Positions 24,735 through 33,502 of a DNA stretch of 64,000 nucleotides are shown piece after piece. Position 1 is the stretch's first letter. Each line of letters begins with the position of its first letter. The notes beneath the pieces are model-generated. The model was not told the origin of the DNA. It saw only the letters and a list, made by a program, of their open reading frames with translations, and searched no databases. A program made the translations under genes and the position numbers. Source of the DNA: Lysobacterales bacterium (GTDB taxonomy: Bacteria > Pseudomonadota > Gammaproteobacteria > Xanthomonadales > SZUA-38). The stretch covers positions 1 through 64,000 of the forward strand of contig JANQOZ010000061.1 of the NCBI GenBank assembly GCA_028285525.1, given 5' to 3'.

Positions 24735-27617
24735 ATGAGTAACAGACGCAATCCTTTATCCAGTGCCGTGCGTTATGCCCTGATGGGCAGCGTGGCCACC
24801 GGGATGGCTGTCGGACTGACCGGAACTGCGCTTGCGCAGGACCAGGATCAGGACGAGGATGCAGCAGTCCTTGATCGCGTGGAAGTGACCGGTTCGCGAA
24901 TCAAGCGAGCTGACATTGAAAGCGCATCCCCGGTCTTCGTCATTCAGCGTGAAGAAATCGAGCGTTCCGGACTGACCTCCATCGGTGACCTGCTGCAGGA
25001 CCTGCCGATCGCCGGTGCCGCTCTCAACACGCAGTTCAACAACGGTGGTAACGGTGAGACCCGCCTGAACCTCCGTAACCTCGGCTCTAACCGCCTGCTG
25101 GTTCTGTTGAACGGTCGCCGCTTTGTCTCCAACCTGAGCGGTATCGTTGACCTCAACAACTTCCCGGTTGCGGTCATCAAGCGAATCGAAATCCTGAAAG
25201 ACGGCGCATCAGCCATCTACGGTTCTGACGCTATCTCCGGCGTGGTGAACATCATCACCCGCGACGACTTCGAAGGCCTGCAGGCTAACGCCTACATCGG
25301 TCAATACGAGGGTGAAAACGACGGCGAGACCCAGGCGTACGACTTCTCTGTCGGTACAACTTCTGACCGCGGTTCGATCTTCTTTAACGCGTCTTACGTC
25401 AAGGCGGGCGAGATCTTCGCCGGCGACCGACGCATCTCTGCTGAGCCCCAGTTTGGAACCGGCAACGCATTTGGCTCTTCCGGCACGCCGCAAGGTCGTA
25501 TCGGTGCAGGCGTACTCGGCAACTTTGGCTTAGTGACCGACCCGGGTACCAACGTGACGGGCCCCGGCGGCTTGGGCGCTGCGGCGTTCCGGCCCGGCGA
25601 CTTCTCCTTCGGTGCACCAGGAACCGGCGCCGACCGATTCAACTTTGCGCCGCAGAACTATCTGCTGACCCCGCAGACGCGGACCAACGTCTACACCCAG
25701 GGCACCTATGACGTCACCGATGACATTCGGATGCGCGTCGAGGCCACGTTCAACCGTCGCCAGTCTGACCAGCTGCTGGCGCCGACGCCGCTGTTCCTGG
25801 GCCTGTTTGGCGCAAACCTCGCTGAGCGCGTTGGCGTTGCGGCGGATAACGCGTTTAACGTGTTCGGCGTTGAACTTGCGGCATCCAGCTTCCTCCTGGG
25901 TCGTCGTCTCATCGAGGCGGGTCCACGGATCTTCCGGCAGGATAACGACAGCTTCCGTTTCGGTTTCGGTCTCGAAGGTAGCTTTGAAGCATTCGATCGC
26001 TACTTCGACTGGGACGTCAACTACGTCTACGGCGACATCGATCAGACTGACGTAAACCAGGGCCGCGTGAATGTTCAGCGCGTGCAAAGTGCACTGTCTG
26101 GACAGCCCTGCCGAGACGACGTAAACGGCGATGGCTGTGTAGAGCTCAACATTTTCGGCGGCCAGGGTCCCGACGGCCAGGGCACCATCACGCCGGCGAT
26201 GCTGAACTACATTCTCTACACCGAGAACGAAGCCTCCGGTAACCAGCTGCTCGATTACACCGCCAACCTGACCGGTGAGCTGTTCGAGATGCCGGCTGGC
26301 CCGCTCGGCTTCGCTGTGGGTTACGAGCACAGGGAAGAGGAAGGCTTTGACTCTCCGGACGCCCTGGTTTCTGCCGGCATTACCTCAGGCAACGCTCGTC
26401 AGCCGACCCGCGGCAGCTTCAGCGTCGACGAGTTCTATCTTGAGCTGGCCGTGCCGCTGCTGTCCGGCGTTACCGGCGCAGAGCGACTGGATCTGTCGCT
26501 GGCCACCCGTTGGTCTGACTACGACACCTTCGGTGACACGCTCAACTCCAAGATTGGTATTGAGTGGCAGCCCATCGATGACCTGCTGCTGCGGGCGACT
26601 TTCTCTGAAGGTTTCCGTGCGCCGCAGATCGCCGAGCTGTTCGCCGGTCAGGGTGATGCTTTCCCAACCATCAGTGACCCGTGTAACTCGGTCGACACCG
26701 ACGGTGACGGCGTCTTCGATACCGTTCCGGCGCTGCCGGGCTGTGCCGGCATTCCGAACGGTTACGTCCAGGCCAACCCGCAGATCCGGATCACCACCGG
26801 TTCAAACCCGAACCTGGATCCGGAGACCTCCGAGTCCACCACGTTTGGCTTCGTCTACAGCCCGAGCTGGGCCGACGGACTGGACATCACGGTTGACTAC
26901 TACAAGATCGAGCTGGAAAACACGATCGCAACCACGGGTGCGGTGACCATCCTCCAGACCTGTGCCAACACCGGAACAATCCTGTGTGATCTCATCACGA
27001 GAAACCCGCAGGGCATCGTGACCGATCTGCTGAACGCCAACACCAACCTTGGCGGGACCGAGATCGAAGGTGTGGACTTCCTGGTCAGCTATGCATTCCC
27101 TGAGACCGACTGGGGCTTCTTCCGGGTCGTCATGGACGCGGCATATCAGGGCACCAATGAAAACCAGGTGCTGGCCCAAGACGGTTCCGGAGACTTCTTC
27201 ACCCAGAACCTGCTCGGTTTCAACATCGGTGATGGATCATTCGCCCGTTGGCGTTCAAACATTGACGCCAACTGGAGCTACGGTGACTGGGAAGCAACGT
27301 GGGGGATTCAGTACATCCACGGTTCTGAGGAAGCCTGTAACCCTGCCGATTGGGGCGCGTTTGGATTCTGTAACGCTGGAGGCGATGCCGATGGCGATGG
27401 ATTCCAGGATAACCGACGGATCGGTGGAGCTGCCTATCACGACATGCAGGTCTCCTACTTCCTGAGTGAGTACGACACCCGTCTGACCTTTGGTGTGAAC
27501 AACATCTTCGACAAGGGGCCACCCCTGTCGGTGACGGCGTTTGCCAACAGCTTCAACGTTGCGGACTACCGGGTACCCGGTGTGTTCCCCTACGTGCGGA
27601 TGACGGTCGACTTCTAA
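24735..27617 (+). CDS. TonB-dependent outer-membrane receptor
   Basis: 960 residues from ATG 24735, which has GGGAGAG upstream; an in-frame ATG at 24663 lies inside the leader hairpins. The signal peptide ends near residue 35 (GTALAQD). The plug domain shows VEVTGSRIKRADIESASP, EEIERSGLTSIGDLL, NLRNLGSNRLLVLLNGRR, VKRIEILKDGASAIYGSDA and ISGVVNIITR, and the C-terminal barrel ends in Phe (YVRMTVDF). It is of the large class with plug motif SPVFVIQREEI common in Xanthomonadales-like bacteria, usually for carbohydrate or peptide uptake. Three DxDxDG-type loops with nearby cysteines suggest calcium-binding extracellular loops. Its GC content and Thr/Asn usage are lower than those of its neighbours, as is usual for abundant outer-membrane proteins. 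Confidence 0.95.
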   Translation: MSNRRNPLSSAVRYALMGSVATGMAVGLTGTALAQDQDQDEDAAVLDRVEVTGSRIKRADIESASPVFVIQREEIERSGLTSIGDLLQDLPIAGAALNTQFNNGGNGETRLNLRNLGSNRLLVLLNGRRFVSNLSGIVDLNNFPVAVIKRIEILKDGASAIYGSDAISGVVNIITRDDFEGLQANAYIGQYEGENDGETQAYDFSVGTTSDRGSIFFNASYVKAGEIFAGDRRISAEPQFGTGNAFGSSGTPQGRIGAGVLGNFGLVTDPGTNVTGPGGLGAAAFRPGDFSFGAPGTGADRFNFAPQNYLLTPQTRTNVYTQGTYDVTDDIRMRVEATFNRRQSDQLLAPTPLFLGLFGANLAERVGVAADNAFNVFGVELAASSFLLGRRLIEAGPRIFRQDNDSFRFGFGLEGSFEAFDRYFDWDVNYVYGDIDQTDVNQGRVNVQRVQSALSGQPCRDDVNGDGCVELNIFGGQGPDGQGTITPAMLNYILYTENEASGNQLLDYTANLTGELFEMPAGPLGFAVGYEHREEEGFDSPDALVSAGITSGNARQPTRGSFSVDEFYLELAVPLLSGVTGAERLDLSLATRWSDYDTFGDTLNSKIGIEWQPIDDLLLRATFSEGFRAPQIAELFAGQGDAFPTISDPCNSVDTDGDGVFDTVPALPGCAGIPNGYVQANPQIRITTGSNPNLDPETSESTTFGFVYSPSWADGLDITVDYYKIELENTIATTGAVTILQTCANTGTILCDLITRNPQGIVTDLLNANTNLGGTEIEGVDFLVSYAFPETDWGFFRVVMDAAYQGTNENQVLAQDGSGDFFTQNLLGFNIGDGSFARWRSNIDANWSYGDWEATWGIQYIHGSEEACNPADWGAFGFCNAGGDADGDGFQDNRRIGGAAYHDMQVSYFLSEYDTRLTFGVNNIFDKGPPLSVTAFANSFNVADYRVPGVFPYVRMTVDF

Positions 27618-27636
27618 AGCGACCCGAAAACGTAAG

Positions 27637-27674
27637 CACAAAAAAACCCGCGGTTCGCCGCGGGTTTTTTTGTG
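27637..27674. terminator. Strong intrinsic terminator with UUCG tetraloop
   Basis: Perfect 17-base stem (27637-27653 with 27658-27674) around TTCG, with CCCGCGG next to the loop and a run of seven T on the plus strand. It ends the TonB receptor transcript 20 bases after its stop and, being symmetrical with an A-run on the 5' side, could also stop minus-strand transcripts. Confidence 0.92.
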
Positions 27675-27689
27675 TCCTAAATTTGTGGG

Positions 27690-27844
27690 GGTAATTTTGG
27701 GGTCATAATTTTGGGGTCAGAGTAATTTTGGGGTCAGAGTAATTTTGGGGTCAGAGTAAAGGGACAGAGTTGTTACTCTGTCCCTTTACTCTGACCCCGG
27801 CGTTTCCTTTACTCTGACCCCGGCGCATGTGACCCCGGCGCATG
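27690..27844. repeat. Short tandem and inverted repeat element (GGGGTCAGAGTAA family)
   Basis: Four direct copies of TAATTTTGGGGTCA(GAG) at about 27692-27756 are followed by a perfect 24-base inverted repeat (27747-27770 with 27775-27798, loop TGTT). Then come copies in the opposite orientation of CCTTTACTCTGACCCCGGCG at 27783-27802 and 27806-27825, and a shortened copy to 27844 with GGCGCATG. Motifs of this kind occur as dispersed intergenic elements in gammaproteobacterial genomes, sometimes near REP-associated transposases. No transposase gene is present here. Confidence 0.85.
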
Positions 27845-27872
27845 CGGTGCATGCTTTAGCCCGCAGTGATGG

Positions 27873-28937
27873 CTAGAGACCAACCTCAGCCGCAAACATG
27901 CGGTTTAGAATGTCCTGCCACTGAGCCGTTTGTTCGGCCAGCGTACCGCCGAGCTCAACCACCTGGCCCTGCGTCTCGAGTTTCGTCGGCTCCATCCGAA
28001 ACACGAAACTTTCCATCGTCTCGCGCACCGTCTGCTGATAGAGCTTGAGCTCGCGCAGCTCTCGATAGATGGCACGCGCGCTTTTGTCGCGTGAGGATTT
28101 CCGCGCTGACTTTTCCCGGTAGGTGGACATCAGCGCATCCGACTCGAGCAGCGTTTTGCGCCAGAGGATGTAGGTGGGCTGGATGTCCTTGAAGAAACGT
28201 TCAAAGTTTGGGTCCACCGCGTCCGCAAACAGGGCCTGCGCTTCGGCGATACGGTCGAGCTGCGCGAACAGCGGGTCACCCTCTGCGGGGAGTCGATTGA
28301 CTTGATAGATGCCCTCGGTCTCGGTCAGGTAGTTGCCAAAGGCGTCAGGCGCAAACGTCCCCGCTCGGCGCAGCGTTGCGACCGTCAGAATGTTGCTTAG
28401 CGCGCCCAGGGAGAGACTGTTACGCACCGCGGTCAGATCGCCGGCAACCCTGCGGAAAAGCCCCAGAAAGGGTTCCTGTCCGCCGGCGTAGTTCTCAGCG
28501 TCAGCCGTCTGCTGATACACCTGATCCAGCCAGACTTTGCCGGTGGCGTCCGTGGCCTGAATCGCCAGCGCCAGCTGCTGAGGGGTTGCGCGCTGGATTT
28601 CGCCGCGAACCACGAGCTCAGCGCCGGCAGACGCGTCTGCCAGCATTCGCACCGGGCCCCACTGGGTCGACTCCTCGAGCAGCTGCCTCAACAGGTACGC
28701 CTGATAACGTCCCTCCGCGTCTCGCACTTCGGACGCACTCGAGGGCATGGCCGTAAACGGCAGCACCTCAACGCTCAGCAGGGCTTCGGTCGGCAGTTCG
28801 CTCCCCGGACCCGCAGCAAGTGCCCACGGCGCGAGCTGAGGCTGGCTGAGACTGATGCTCGGACCTGCCAGCAGGAACGCAGACAGCGCTGCAGCCGCGA
28901 CCGGTATGGCCGCGCGGTTGAGACGCCGGAGGGTCAA
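27873..28937 (-). CDS. Secreted hypothetical protein
   Basis: 354 residues. The N-terminus (RRLNRAAIPVAAAALSAFLLAG) is a signal peptide. The mature protein has an N-terminal mixed region (EVLPFTAMPSS, ELVVRGEIQRATPQQLALAIQATDATGKV) resembling the nucleotide-free domains of periplasmic assembly proteins, followed by a long helical part with a basic segment REKSARKSSRDKSAR around residue 270. I do not recognise a family. The start overlaps the stop of the lipoprotein gene upstream by 4 bases, so the two are co-translated and probably act together in the envelope. Confidence 0.75.
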   Translation of the reverse strand: MTLRRLNRAAIPVAAAALSAFLLAGPSISLSQPQLAPWALAAGPGSELPTEALLSVEVLPFTAMPSSASEVRDAEGRYQAYLLRQLLEESTQWGPVRMLADASAGAELVVRGEIQRATPQQLALAIQATDATGKVWLDQVYQQTADAENYAGGQEPFLGLFRRVAGDLTAVRNSLSLGALSNILTVATLRRAGTFAPDAFGNYLTETEGIYQVNRLPAEGDPLFAQLDRIAEAQALFADAVDPNFERFFKDIQPTYILWRKTLLESDALMSTYREKSARKSSRDKSARAIYRELRELKLYQQTVRETMESFVFRMEPTKLETQGQVVELGGTLAEQTAQWQDILNRMFAAEVGL

Positions 28938-29638
28938 GGCTTGGCGCCCCCTTCAGCGTTTCGGGCCCTGACGCAGGATTTGGTGCCCGCGACCGTATAG
29001 CGACAGTCGAACTCTTCGGGCAGGGGCTCAAAGCGGGTGTAGACGCGATTGAGCGTGAACGAGCGGGAGGAGCCGCGTCGGCGCACGGTGGTCGCGACGT
29101 TGAGCCGCTCCCCTGCCGGTCCCAGCGTCAGGCGCTGCACGATATCGAGCCGGTCGGGCAGCGCAAAGCCAAACACCAGCTGGTGTTGATCCCAGCCGCA
29201 GACTTCGTTGCCCAGCGGGTCCACCAGGCCGAAGGCACTTTCCCCGCCAAACTCGCAGGTCAGCGGGAAATCGTCGTCCCGGTTCACCTCAATGCTGTAT
29301 TCGTCCTGCTCGATCTCCACCACCTGCGTCTGGGAGATTTCGTCTGCCAGCCGCACAAGCTCGAGTGATGGCAGCACCGGAAAGGGTCCGCGGTCGTAGC
29401 GGCTTTGTGCCCGGCGGGCCTTCGCGATGGCGATCAGCCGCAGCAGCTCCGCGTTTTCTTCCACGCGGTCGCTGGCCTGGTAGTTCAGCTCCCAGAAACC
29501 GCTAAAATCGACGGGCATCGGAGGGTCGCTTTTGAGGGTGGGCTTAACCGGCTCACGGGCACAGCCCGCGAGCGCTGTCAGCAGCAAAAACCCGAGCCAG
29601 AACGCCTTTTGAACCTTTGTGGACGTAGTGCCCCTCAT
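28934..29638 (-). CDS. Putative outer-membrane or periplasmic lipoprotein
   Basis: 234 residues. The signal peptide with lipobox LLTALAGC places the lipidated Cys at position 26; the following residues Ala-Arg do not give an inner-membrane retention signal. The mature part contains DFSGFWELNYQASDRV and a C-terminal beta-rich region with four cysteines that could form disulphides (CEFGG, CGWDQ, CRYTV, KSCVR). No family is recognised. It is the first gene of a two-gene minus-strand operon, divergent from the oxygenase cluster with almost no space between the starts. Confidence 0.75.
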   Translation of the reverse strand: MRGTTSTKVQKAFWLGFLLLTALAGCAREPVKPTLKSDPPMPVDFSGFWELNYQASDRVEENAELLRLIAIAKARRAQSRYDRGPFPVLPSLELVRLADEISQTQVVEIEQDEYSIEVNRDDDFPLTCEFGGESAFGLVDPLGNEVCGWDQHQLVFGFALPDRLDIVQRLTLGPAGERLNVATTVRRRGSSRSFTLNRVYTRFEPLPEEFDCRYTVAGTKSCVRARNAEGGAKP

Positions 29639-29643
29639 GGCAG

Positions 29644-30447
29644 ATGAGACTACAGGAAAACCCTAAAAGTTGCGTGAATCCCTATGTTAAGAAGAGTGAG
29701 GTAAGATCGCGCTGTGTCTCCGGGCCGCACGAAAACTTGAGCGTTATTTCGGACAATCCCGATACGAATGAACAGGCGGCTCGCGAGCTCAGCCAGCAGG
29801 GATACACGCGCTTGCCTGGGTTTCTGGAACCCGAATTGGCCGAACGGCTGCGCCGCTGCCTGCTGCATGAGGTCCCCTGGACCCTGGCCTGCCGCACGGA
29901 GCAGGGCTCTCAGACGATCCCCAACGATCGCTACGCGTCCATGGACGAGGAGGCCGCACAGTCGCTTTATTCGTCGATTCAGGCGGCTGCCAGCACCGAT
30001 TTTGGCTTCGCCTACGAGTCTTACATGATGGTCACCGCCTACCTGGAAAAGCGCGACCCCGGACTGCTGCTGCATCAGCTGCTCGAGTTCCTCAACCATC
30101 CTCAAACGCTCGCGAGGCTGACGGCGGTAACCGGCGACAGCACGGTGGCTCGCCTGGATGCCCAGGCCACCTGCTATCGGTCGGGGCATTTTCTGCGTTA
30201 TCACAACGATCTGGCTGAGGGAGAGGCCAGGCGGTTTGCCTTTGTGCTCAACCTGAGCCAGAACTGGCAGGCCGACTGGGGTGGCTTGCTGCAGATCCTG
30301 GACGGTCGCCACGAGGTTGTGGAGACGCTGATGCCGTCCTACAACAGCCTGACGCTGTTCCGGGTTCCGCTGGAGCACTGCGTGTCGATGGTGACACCGT
30401 TTGCCGCCGAGCCTCGGCTGGCGATTACCGGTTGGCTCAGGCAGTGA
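29644..30447 (+). CDS. 2-oxoglutarate/Fe(II) oxygenase, SM-20/Ofd1-like prolyl hydroxylase type
   Basis: 267 residues as given. The double-stranded beta-helix core carries the iron triad His187-x-Asp189 (RYHNDL) and His245 (VPLEHCV), with Arg258 (PRLAITGW) to bind 2-oxoglutarate. The domain begins near residue 48 (SQQGYTRLPGF), so the real start may be later: GTG 29674 or TTG 29737 are in frame, and the ATG at 29644 lies only 5 bases from the divergent lipoprotein start with no ribosome-binding site. It hydroxylates an unknown substrate, by family a proline or other protein or peptide side chain. It is the first of seven such enzymes. The next gene overlaps it by 4 bases. Confidence 0.85.
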   Translation: MRLQENPKSCVNPYVKKSEVRSRCVSGPHENLSVISDNPDTNEQAARELSQQGYTRLPGFLEPELAERLRRCLLHEVPWTLACRTEQGSQTIPNDRYASMDEEAAQSLYSSIQAAASTDFGFAYESYMMVTAYLEKRDPGLLLHQLLEFLNHPQTLARLTAVTGDSTVARLDAQATCYRSGHFLRYHNDLAEGEARRFAFVLNLSQNWQADWGGLLQILDGRHEVVETLMPSYNSLTLFRVPLEHCVSMVTPFAAEPRLAITGWLRQ

Positions 30448-32033
30448 CGGCTGATCCGCTAGCCGCCGCTGAGCAGGCATACCGTCAGGGTGATACCACA
30501 ACGGCAGACCGGCTGGCGGCAGACTCGAGCCGCCCTGAGGCGCTGCAGTTCCGGGCGATGCTGGCCATGCAGGCCGGGTCGCTGGCGACGGCGTCCGAAT
30601 TTCTGACGCGGTACCTGAAGGCCCGTCCGCAGGATGCCAACGGATGGCACAACCTGGCCCTGGTCGCGAGCCAGCGGGGCGCTCTGGAGGATGCCGCTGG
30701 CGCCTGGCAGCGAGCGCTTGCGCTGAAGCCGGATCATCCGCCATCGCGGGCGGGGCTCGATCAGCTGCTGGTATCTCAGGTGAGCGCGCTGCTGCAGCGC
30801 AACGCGCCGGTGCAGGCGCTGGCGCTGCTGGACCAGCAGGCGGCGTCACCGAGCGCGGTGCTGCTGGACGCCCGCGCAGCGGTCCATCACCGGTTTGGAC
30901 ACGGTGACGAAGCCATCACTTTCAGTCGCAAGGCGGTCGCCCTGGCGCCGGACAACGCACGGCTGCGCGCGAATCTGGCGGCGTTACTGTGTGGGCAGAC
31001 CGACCCGGAGAAGATTGCCGAGGCGGAGAGTCTCGCGTCGGAGCTTCTCCAGCAGCGGCCGGATCATCCCGGGGCCAACCACTGCCTGGCGGTGGTTTGC
31101 CGCAAGACCGGACGCTTCGCTGAGGCTGCGCAGTATGCTGCAACCGCGGTGCAGAGCGAGCCGACGGTCGAACACTGGCTAACGCTTGGGGACGTCCAGG
31201 CGGAGCTTGAACCACAGCGGGGTATCGCGGCCCTGAAGCAGGGTGTTGCCGCCCACCCACAGGCGCCCGAGCTCTACCGCCAGCTGGGCATCGCGCAGCT
31301 GCGTGCAGGTCAGCCGAACGAGGCGCTGGCGGCGCTCGACCAGGCCCTGACGCTGGACCCGGCTGACCAGCGAAGTATTGCGCATAGAGCCGTTGCGATG
31401 ACGTTGTGCGGACGCGGTGAAGAGGCTAACGCCTGGTTGGGGCAGCCAGCCTACATTCGCCAGGTTACGCTGGCGTGCCCGCCGGCGTTTCCGGATCTTG
31501 CGGCGTTCAACAAGGCGCTGGCCAACGACATCGCCGGGCATTCGAGAATGCGGTGGGAGCCGGTGGGCCTGGCGGCCCGCAATGGTGGCCTCACCGACGA
31601 TCTGACCGCCGACCAAACGCCGGCAATCCAGGGTTTCGAAGCCAGTCTCAGAGCCGCCATCAGCGACATGATCGCGAGCCGCCCCCAGGTTGCGCCGTTT
31701 GAGGCGGCGTTTCCCGGTGAGCCCTATCGGCTGAATATCTGGGCGACGCTCGTCAACGCTGACGGCAATATCGATACCCACATACACGAGGACTCATGGC
31801 TGTCGGGTGCCTACTACGTGCAGCTGCCGCCGGGCACCGGTCAGGAGGGGGCGATCGAGTTCGGACGCCCCCACGCCGATTTGCCGCAGCCGCCCGGGGC
31901 GGACCACCCCGTGATCCAGCCGCGGGAAGGGCAGCTGCTGCTGTTTCCAAGCTACCTGTTTCACCGAACGCTGTCGCATCAGCATGAAACGCCGCGCATC
32001 AGCGTTTCGTTCGACGTCTCGGCGGCCTTATAG
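30444..32033 (+). CDS. TPR-repeat protein with C-terminal 2OG-Fe(II) oxygenase domain
   Basis: 529 residues from GTG 30444, which shares GTGA with the preceding stop. Residues 1-320 are tetratricopeptide repeats (FLTRYLKARPQDANGWHNLA, ALEDAAGAWQRALALKPDHP, PNEALAALDQALTLDPADQ). The C-terminal domain (about 340-529) has the pattern of putative 2OG-Fe(II) oxygenases of the TIGR02466/PF13759 type: THIHEDSWLSGAYYV with His448 and Asp450, distal His507 (YLFHRTL) and Arg518 (PRISVSF). The repeats probably present a protein or peptide partner to the active site. No signal peptide is seen, so it acts in the cytosol. Confidence 0.9.
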   Translation: MTADPLAAAEQAYRQGDTTTADRLAADSSRPEALQFRAMLAMQAGSLATASEFLTRYLKARPQDANGWHNLALVASQRGALEDAAGAWQRALALKPDHPPSRAGLDQLLVSQVSALLQRNAPVQALALLDQQAASPSAVLLDARAAVHHRFGHGDEAITFSRKAVALAPDNARLRANLAALLCGQTDPEKIAEAESLASELLQQRPDHPGANHCLAVVCRKTGRFAEAAQYAATAVQSEPTVEHWLTLGDVQAELEPQRGIAALKQGVAAHPQAPELYRQLGIAQLRAGQPNEALAALDQALTLDPADQRSIAHRAVAMTLCGRGEEANAWLGQPAYIRQVTLACPPAFPDLAAFNKALANDIAGHSRMRWEPVGLAARNGGLTDDLTADQTPAIQGFEASLRAAISDMIASRPQVAPFEAAFPGEPYRLNIWATLVNADGNIDTHIHEDSWLSGAYYVQLPPGTGQEGAIEFGRPHADLPQPPGADHPVIQPREGQLLLFPSYLFHRTLSHQHETPRISVSFDVSAAL

Positions 32034-32041
32034 TACGCGGC

Positions 32042-33502
32042 ATGACGGCGATACCCGACCACAACCCCACCGGGGAGCTGACCCAAGCGCGGGCGCTGGT
32101 TTCGCAAGAGGCGTTCGGCAGCGAAGGATTTGAGCGCGGCGTCCAAATCCTTAGCCGTCGCGCCGAGGCAGGCGACGTGGAAGCGCAGCTGCTGCTGGGC
32201 CATCTTTGCTGTCAGTTTCCCGGGCTGCCCGATGCACCCGATCGCGCGCTGGCGCTCTATCATACCGCCGCCCAACGCGGCCACCCGGAGGCGTTGATGC
32301 GCCTGACCGACCTGGCGATGTTTGGCTACGGCCACCAGCGAGATGACGAGGCAGCGTTCGGCTATCTCCGCCAACTGGCGGACGCGGGCTACCCCAGCGC
32401 GTTGTGCCAGCTCGCGCTGCTGCATTCATCCGGAGTCGGCTGTACGGTCGACGAGGAGGCCGCGGTGACGCTGATTTTGCGAGCCGCGGCGCAGGGTGAA
32501 ACGCTGGCCTTCGCGCTGCTGGCCGAGCGCTATCTGGACGGCCGGGGTGCTGCGCGTCGCCCCGATCTCGCCTGGGCCTGGCTCGACCTGGCCTGTCGCC
32601 GTCAGTTTCCGGCGAGCGACCGCCGCCGTGCGCAGCTGAGCGTTGTGCTCACCGACGGCGACAAGAGCGCCGGCGATGACGCCGCCAAAGAACTGATGGA
32701 CAACATTCGCGGTCTCGGGCCGGCGGCGGCGGCGATGACGCTGCCGGAGAGTGATCCCGGGTACGCGCAGCAGTTTGCCCAGGTGGTGGCTGAAAACTTT
32801 TCCCAGCTTTCCGAGAGCGATCTGTCGCTCGACCCGGCCGTTCGAGGTGAAGGAGTTGCCCCTCCGCCCCGGGCGGACGTGTCTGCGGAGCCAGTGAGCT
32901 GGGAACCGCGCGTGTTTCGGGTGCGCCGCTTCGCCGACTCCCAGGAGCGCCTTTTTCTCCTGGGTGCCGCGGCAGGGTCGCTCGTCAGCACGCGTGATTC
33001 CACCGCCGCTGACGGCGGCGGCGAGGTGGATCCGTTCGACGGCGACTGCGCCGTTTTTGCTCCGCATCTGGTGACGCCGATTGTGCGCATCATTCAGCGA
33101 CGGTGGGCCTCGTTGCTGCACGTCCATGAACAGCACTTTGAGCCGATGTCCGTCCTGCGCTACGGCGAGGGCCACGAGTACACCCCTCACGTGGACTATT
33201 TTGACTCCCAAAGGATGGCCGCCCACCGCAGCGTCGGAGATCTGGGCGGCCAGCGGCTGATCACCGGACTCGTGTATCTGGTGACGCCCGACGGTGGCGG
33301 CGAAACCGAGTACTGCGTGGCGGGTCCTCGGGTGGATGGTGCGGACGGTGACGCGGTCTTTCATTTTAATGCGGGTGTGGACGGTCTTCCCGACGCTCTA
33401 TCGCTGCACCAGGGACGTCCCATCACCGGCGGTGAGAAGTGGCTGTCCCGAACCGCGGTCAGGGAAAACAATCTCTATCTCAAGCGGGAAATGGTCCTTT
33501 GA
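32042..33502 (+). CDS. Sel1-repeat protein with C-terminal prolyl-4-hydroxylase-like domain
   Basis: 486 residues. The N-terminal ~200 residues are Sel1-like repeats (AEAGDVEAQLLLGHLC, AQRGHPEALMRLTDLAMFGYG, ADAGYPSALCQLALLHSSGVG, AAAQGETLAFALLAERYLDG). The C-terminal P4H-type domain starts near residue 290 and has LRYGEGHEYTPHVDYFD with His383 and Asp385, distal His456 (SLHQGRP) and Lys466 in GGEKWLSRTA for 2-oxoglutarate. The arrangement is the same as in the minus-strand gene at 34681, a probable paralogue. It starts 8 bases after the TPR-oxygenase stop, and the next gene overlaps its end. Confidence 0.9.
   Translation: MTAIPDHNPTGELTQARALVSQEAFGSEGFERGVQILSRRAEAGDVEAQLLLGHLCCQFPGLPDAPDRALALYHTAAQRGHPEALMRLTDLAMFGYGHQRDDEAAFGYLRQLADAGYPSALCQLALLHSSGVGCTVDEEAAVTLILRAAAQGETLAFALLAERYLDGRGAARRPDLAWAWLDLACRRQFPASDRRRAQLSVVLTDGDKSAGDDAAKELMDNIRGLGPAAAAMTLPESDPGYAQQFAQVVAENFSQLSESDLSLDPAVRGEGVAPPPRADVSAEPVSWEPRVFRVRRFADSQERLFLLGAAAGSLVSTRDSTAADGGGEVDPFDGDCAVFAPHLVTPIVRIIQRRWASLLHVHEQHFEPMSVLRYGEGHEYTPHVDYFDSQRMAAHRSVGDLGGQRLITGLVYLVTPDGGGETEYCVAGPRVDGADGDAVFHFNAGVDGLPDALSLHQGRPITGGEKWLSRTAVRENNLYLKREMVL

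Noticed and set aside
27690..27844. CRISPR-like appearance of the repeats
   Set aside because: Copies are back to back without unique spacers and are joined by a long inverted repeat; no cas gene is in the window.
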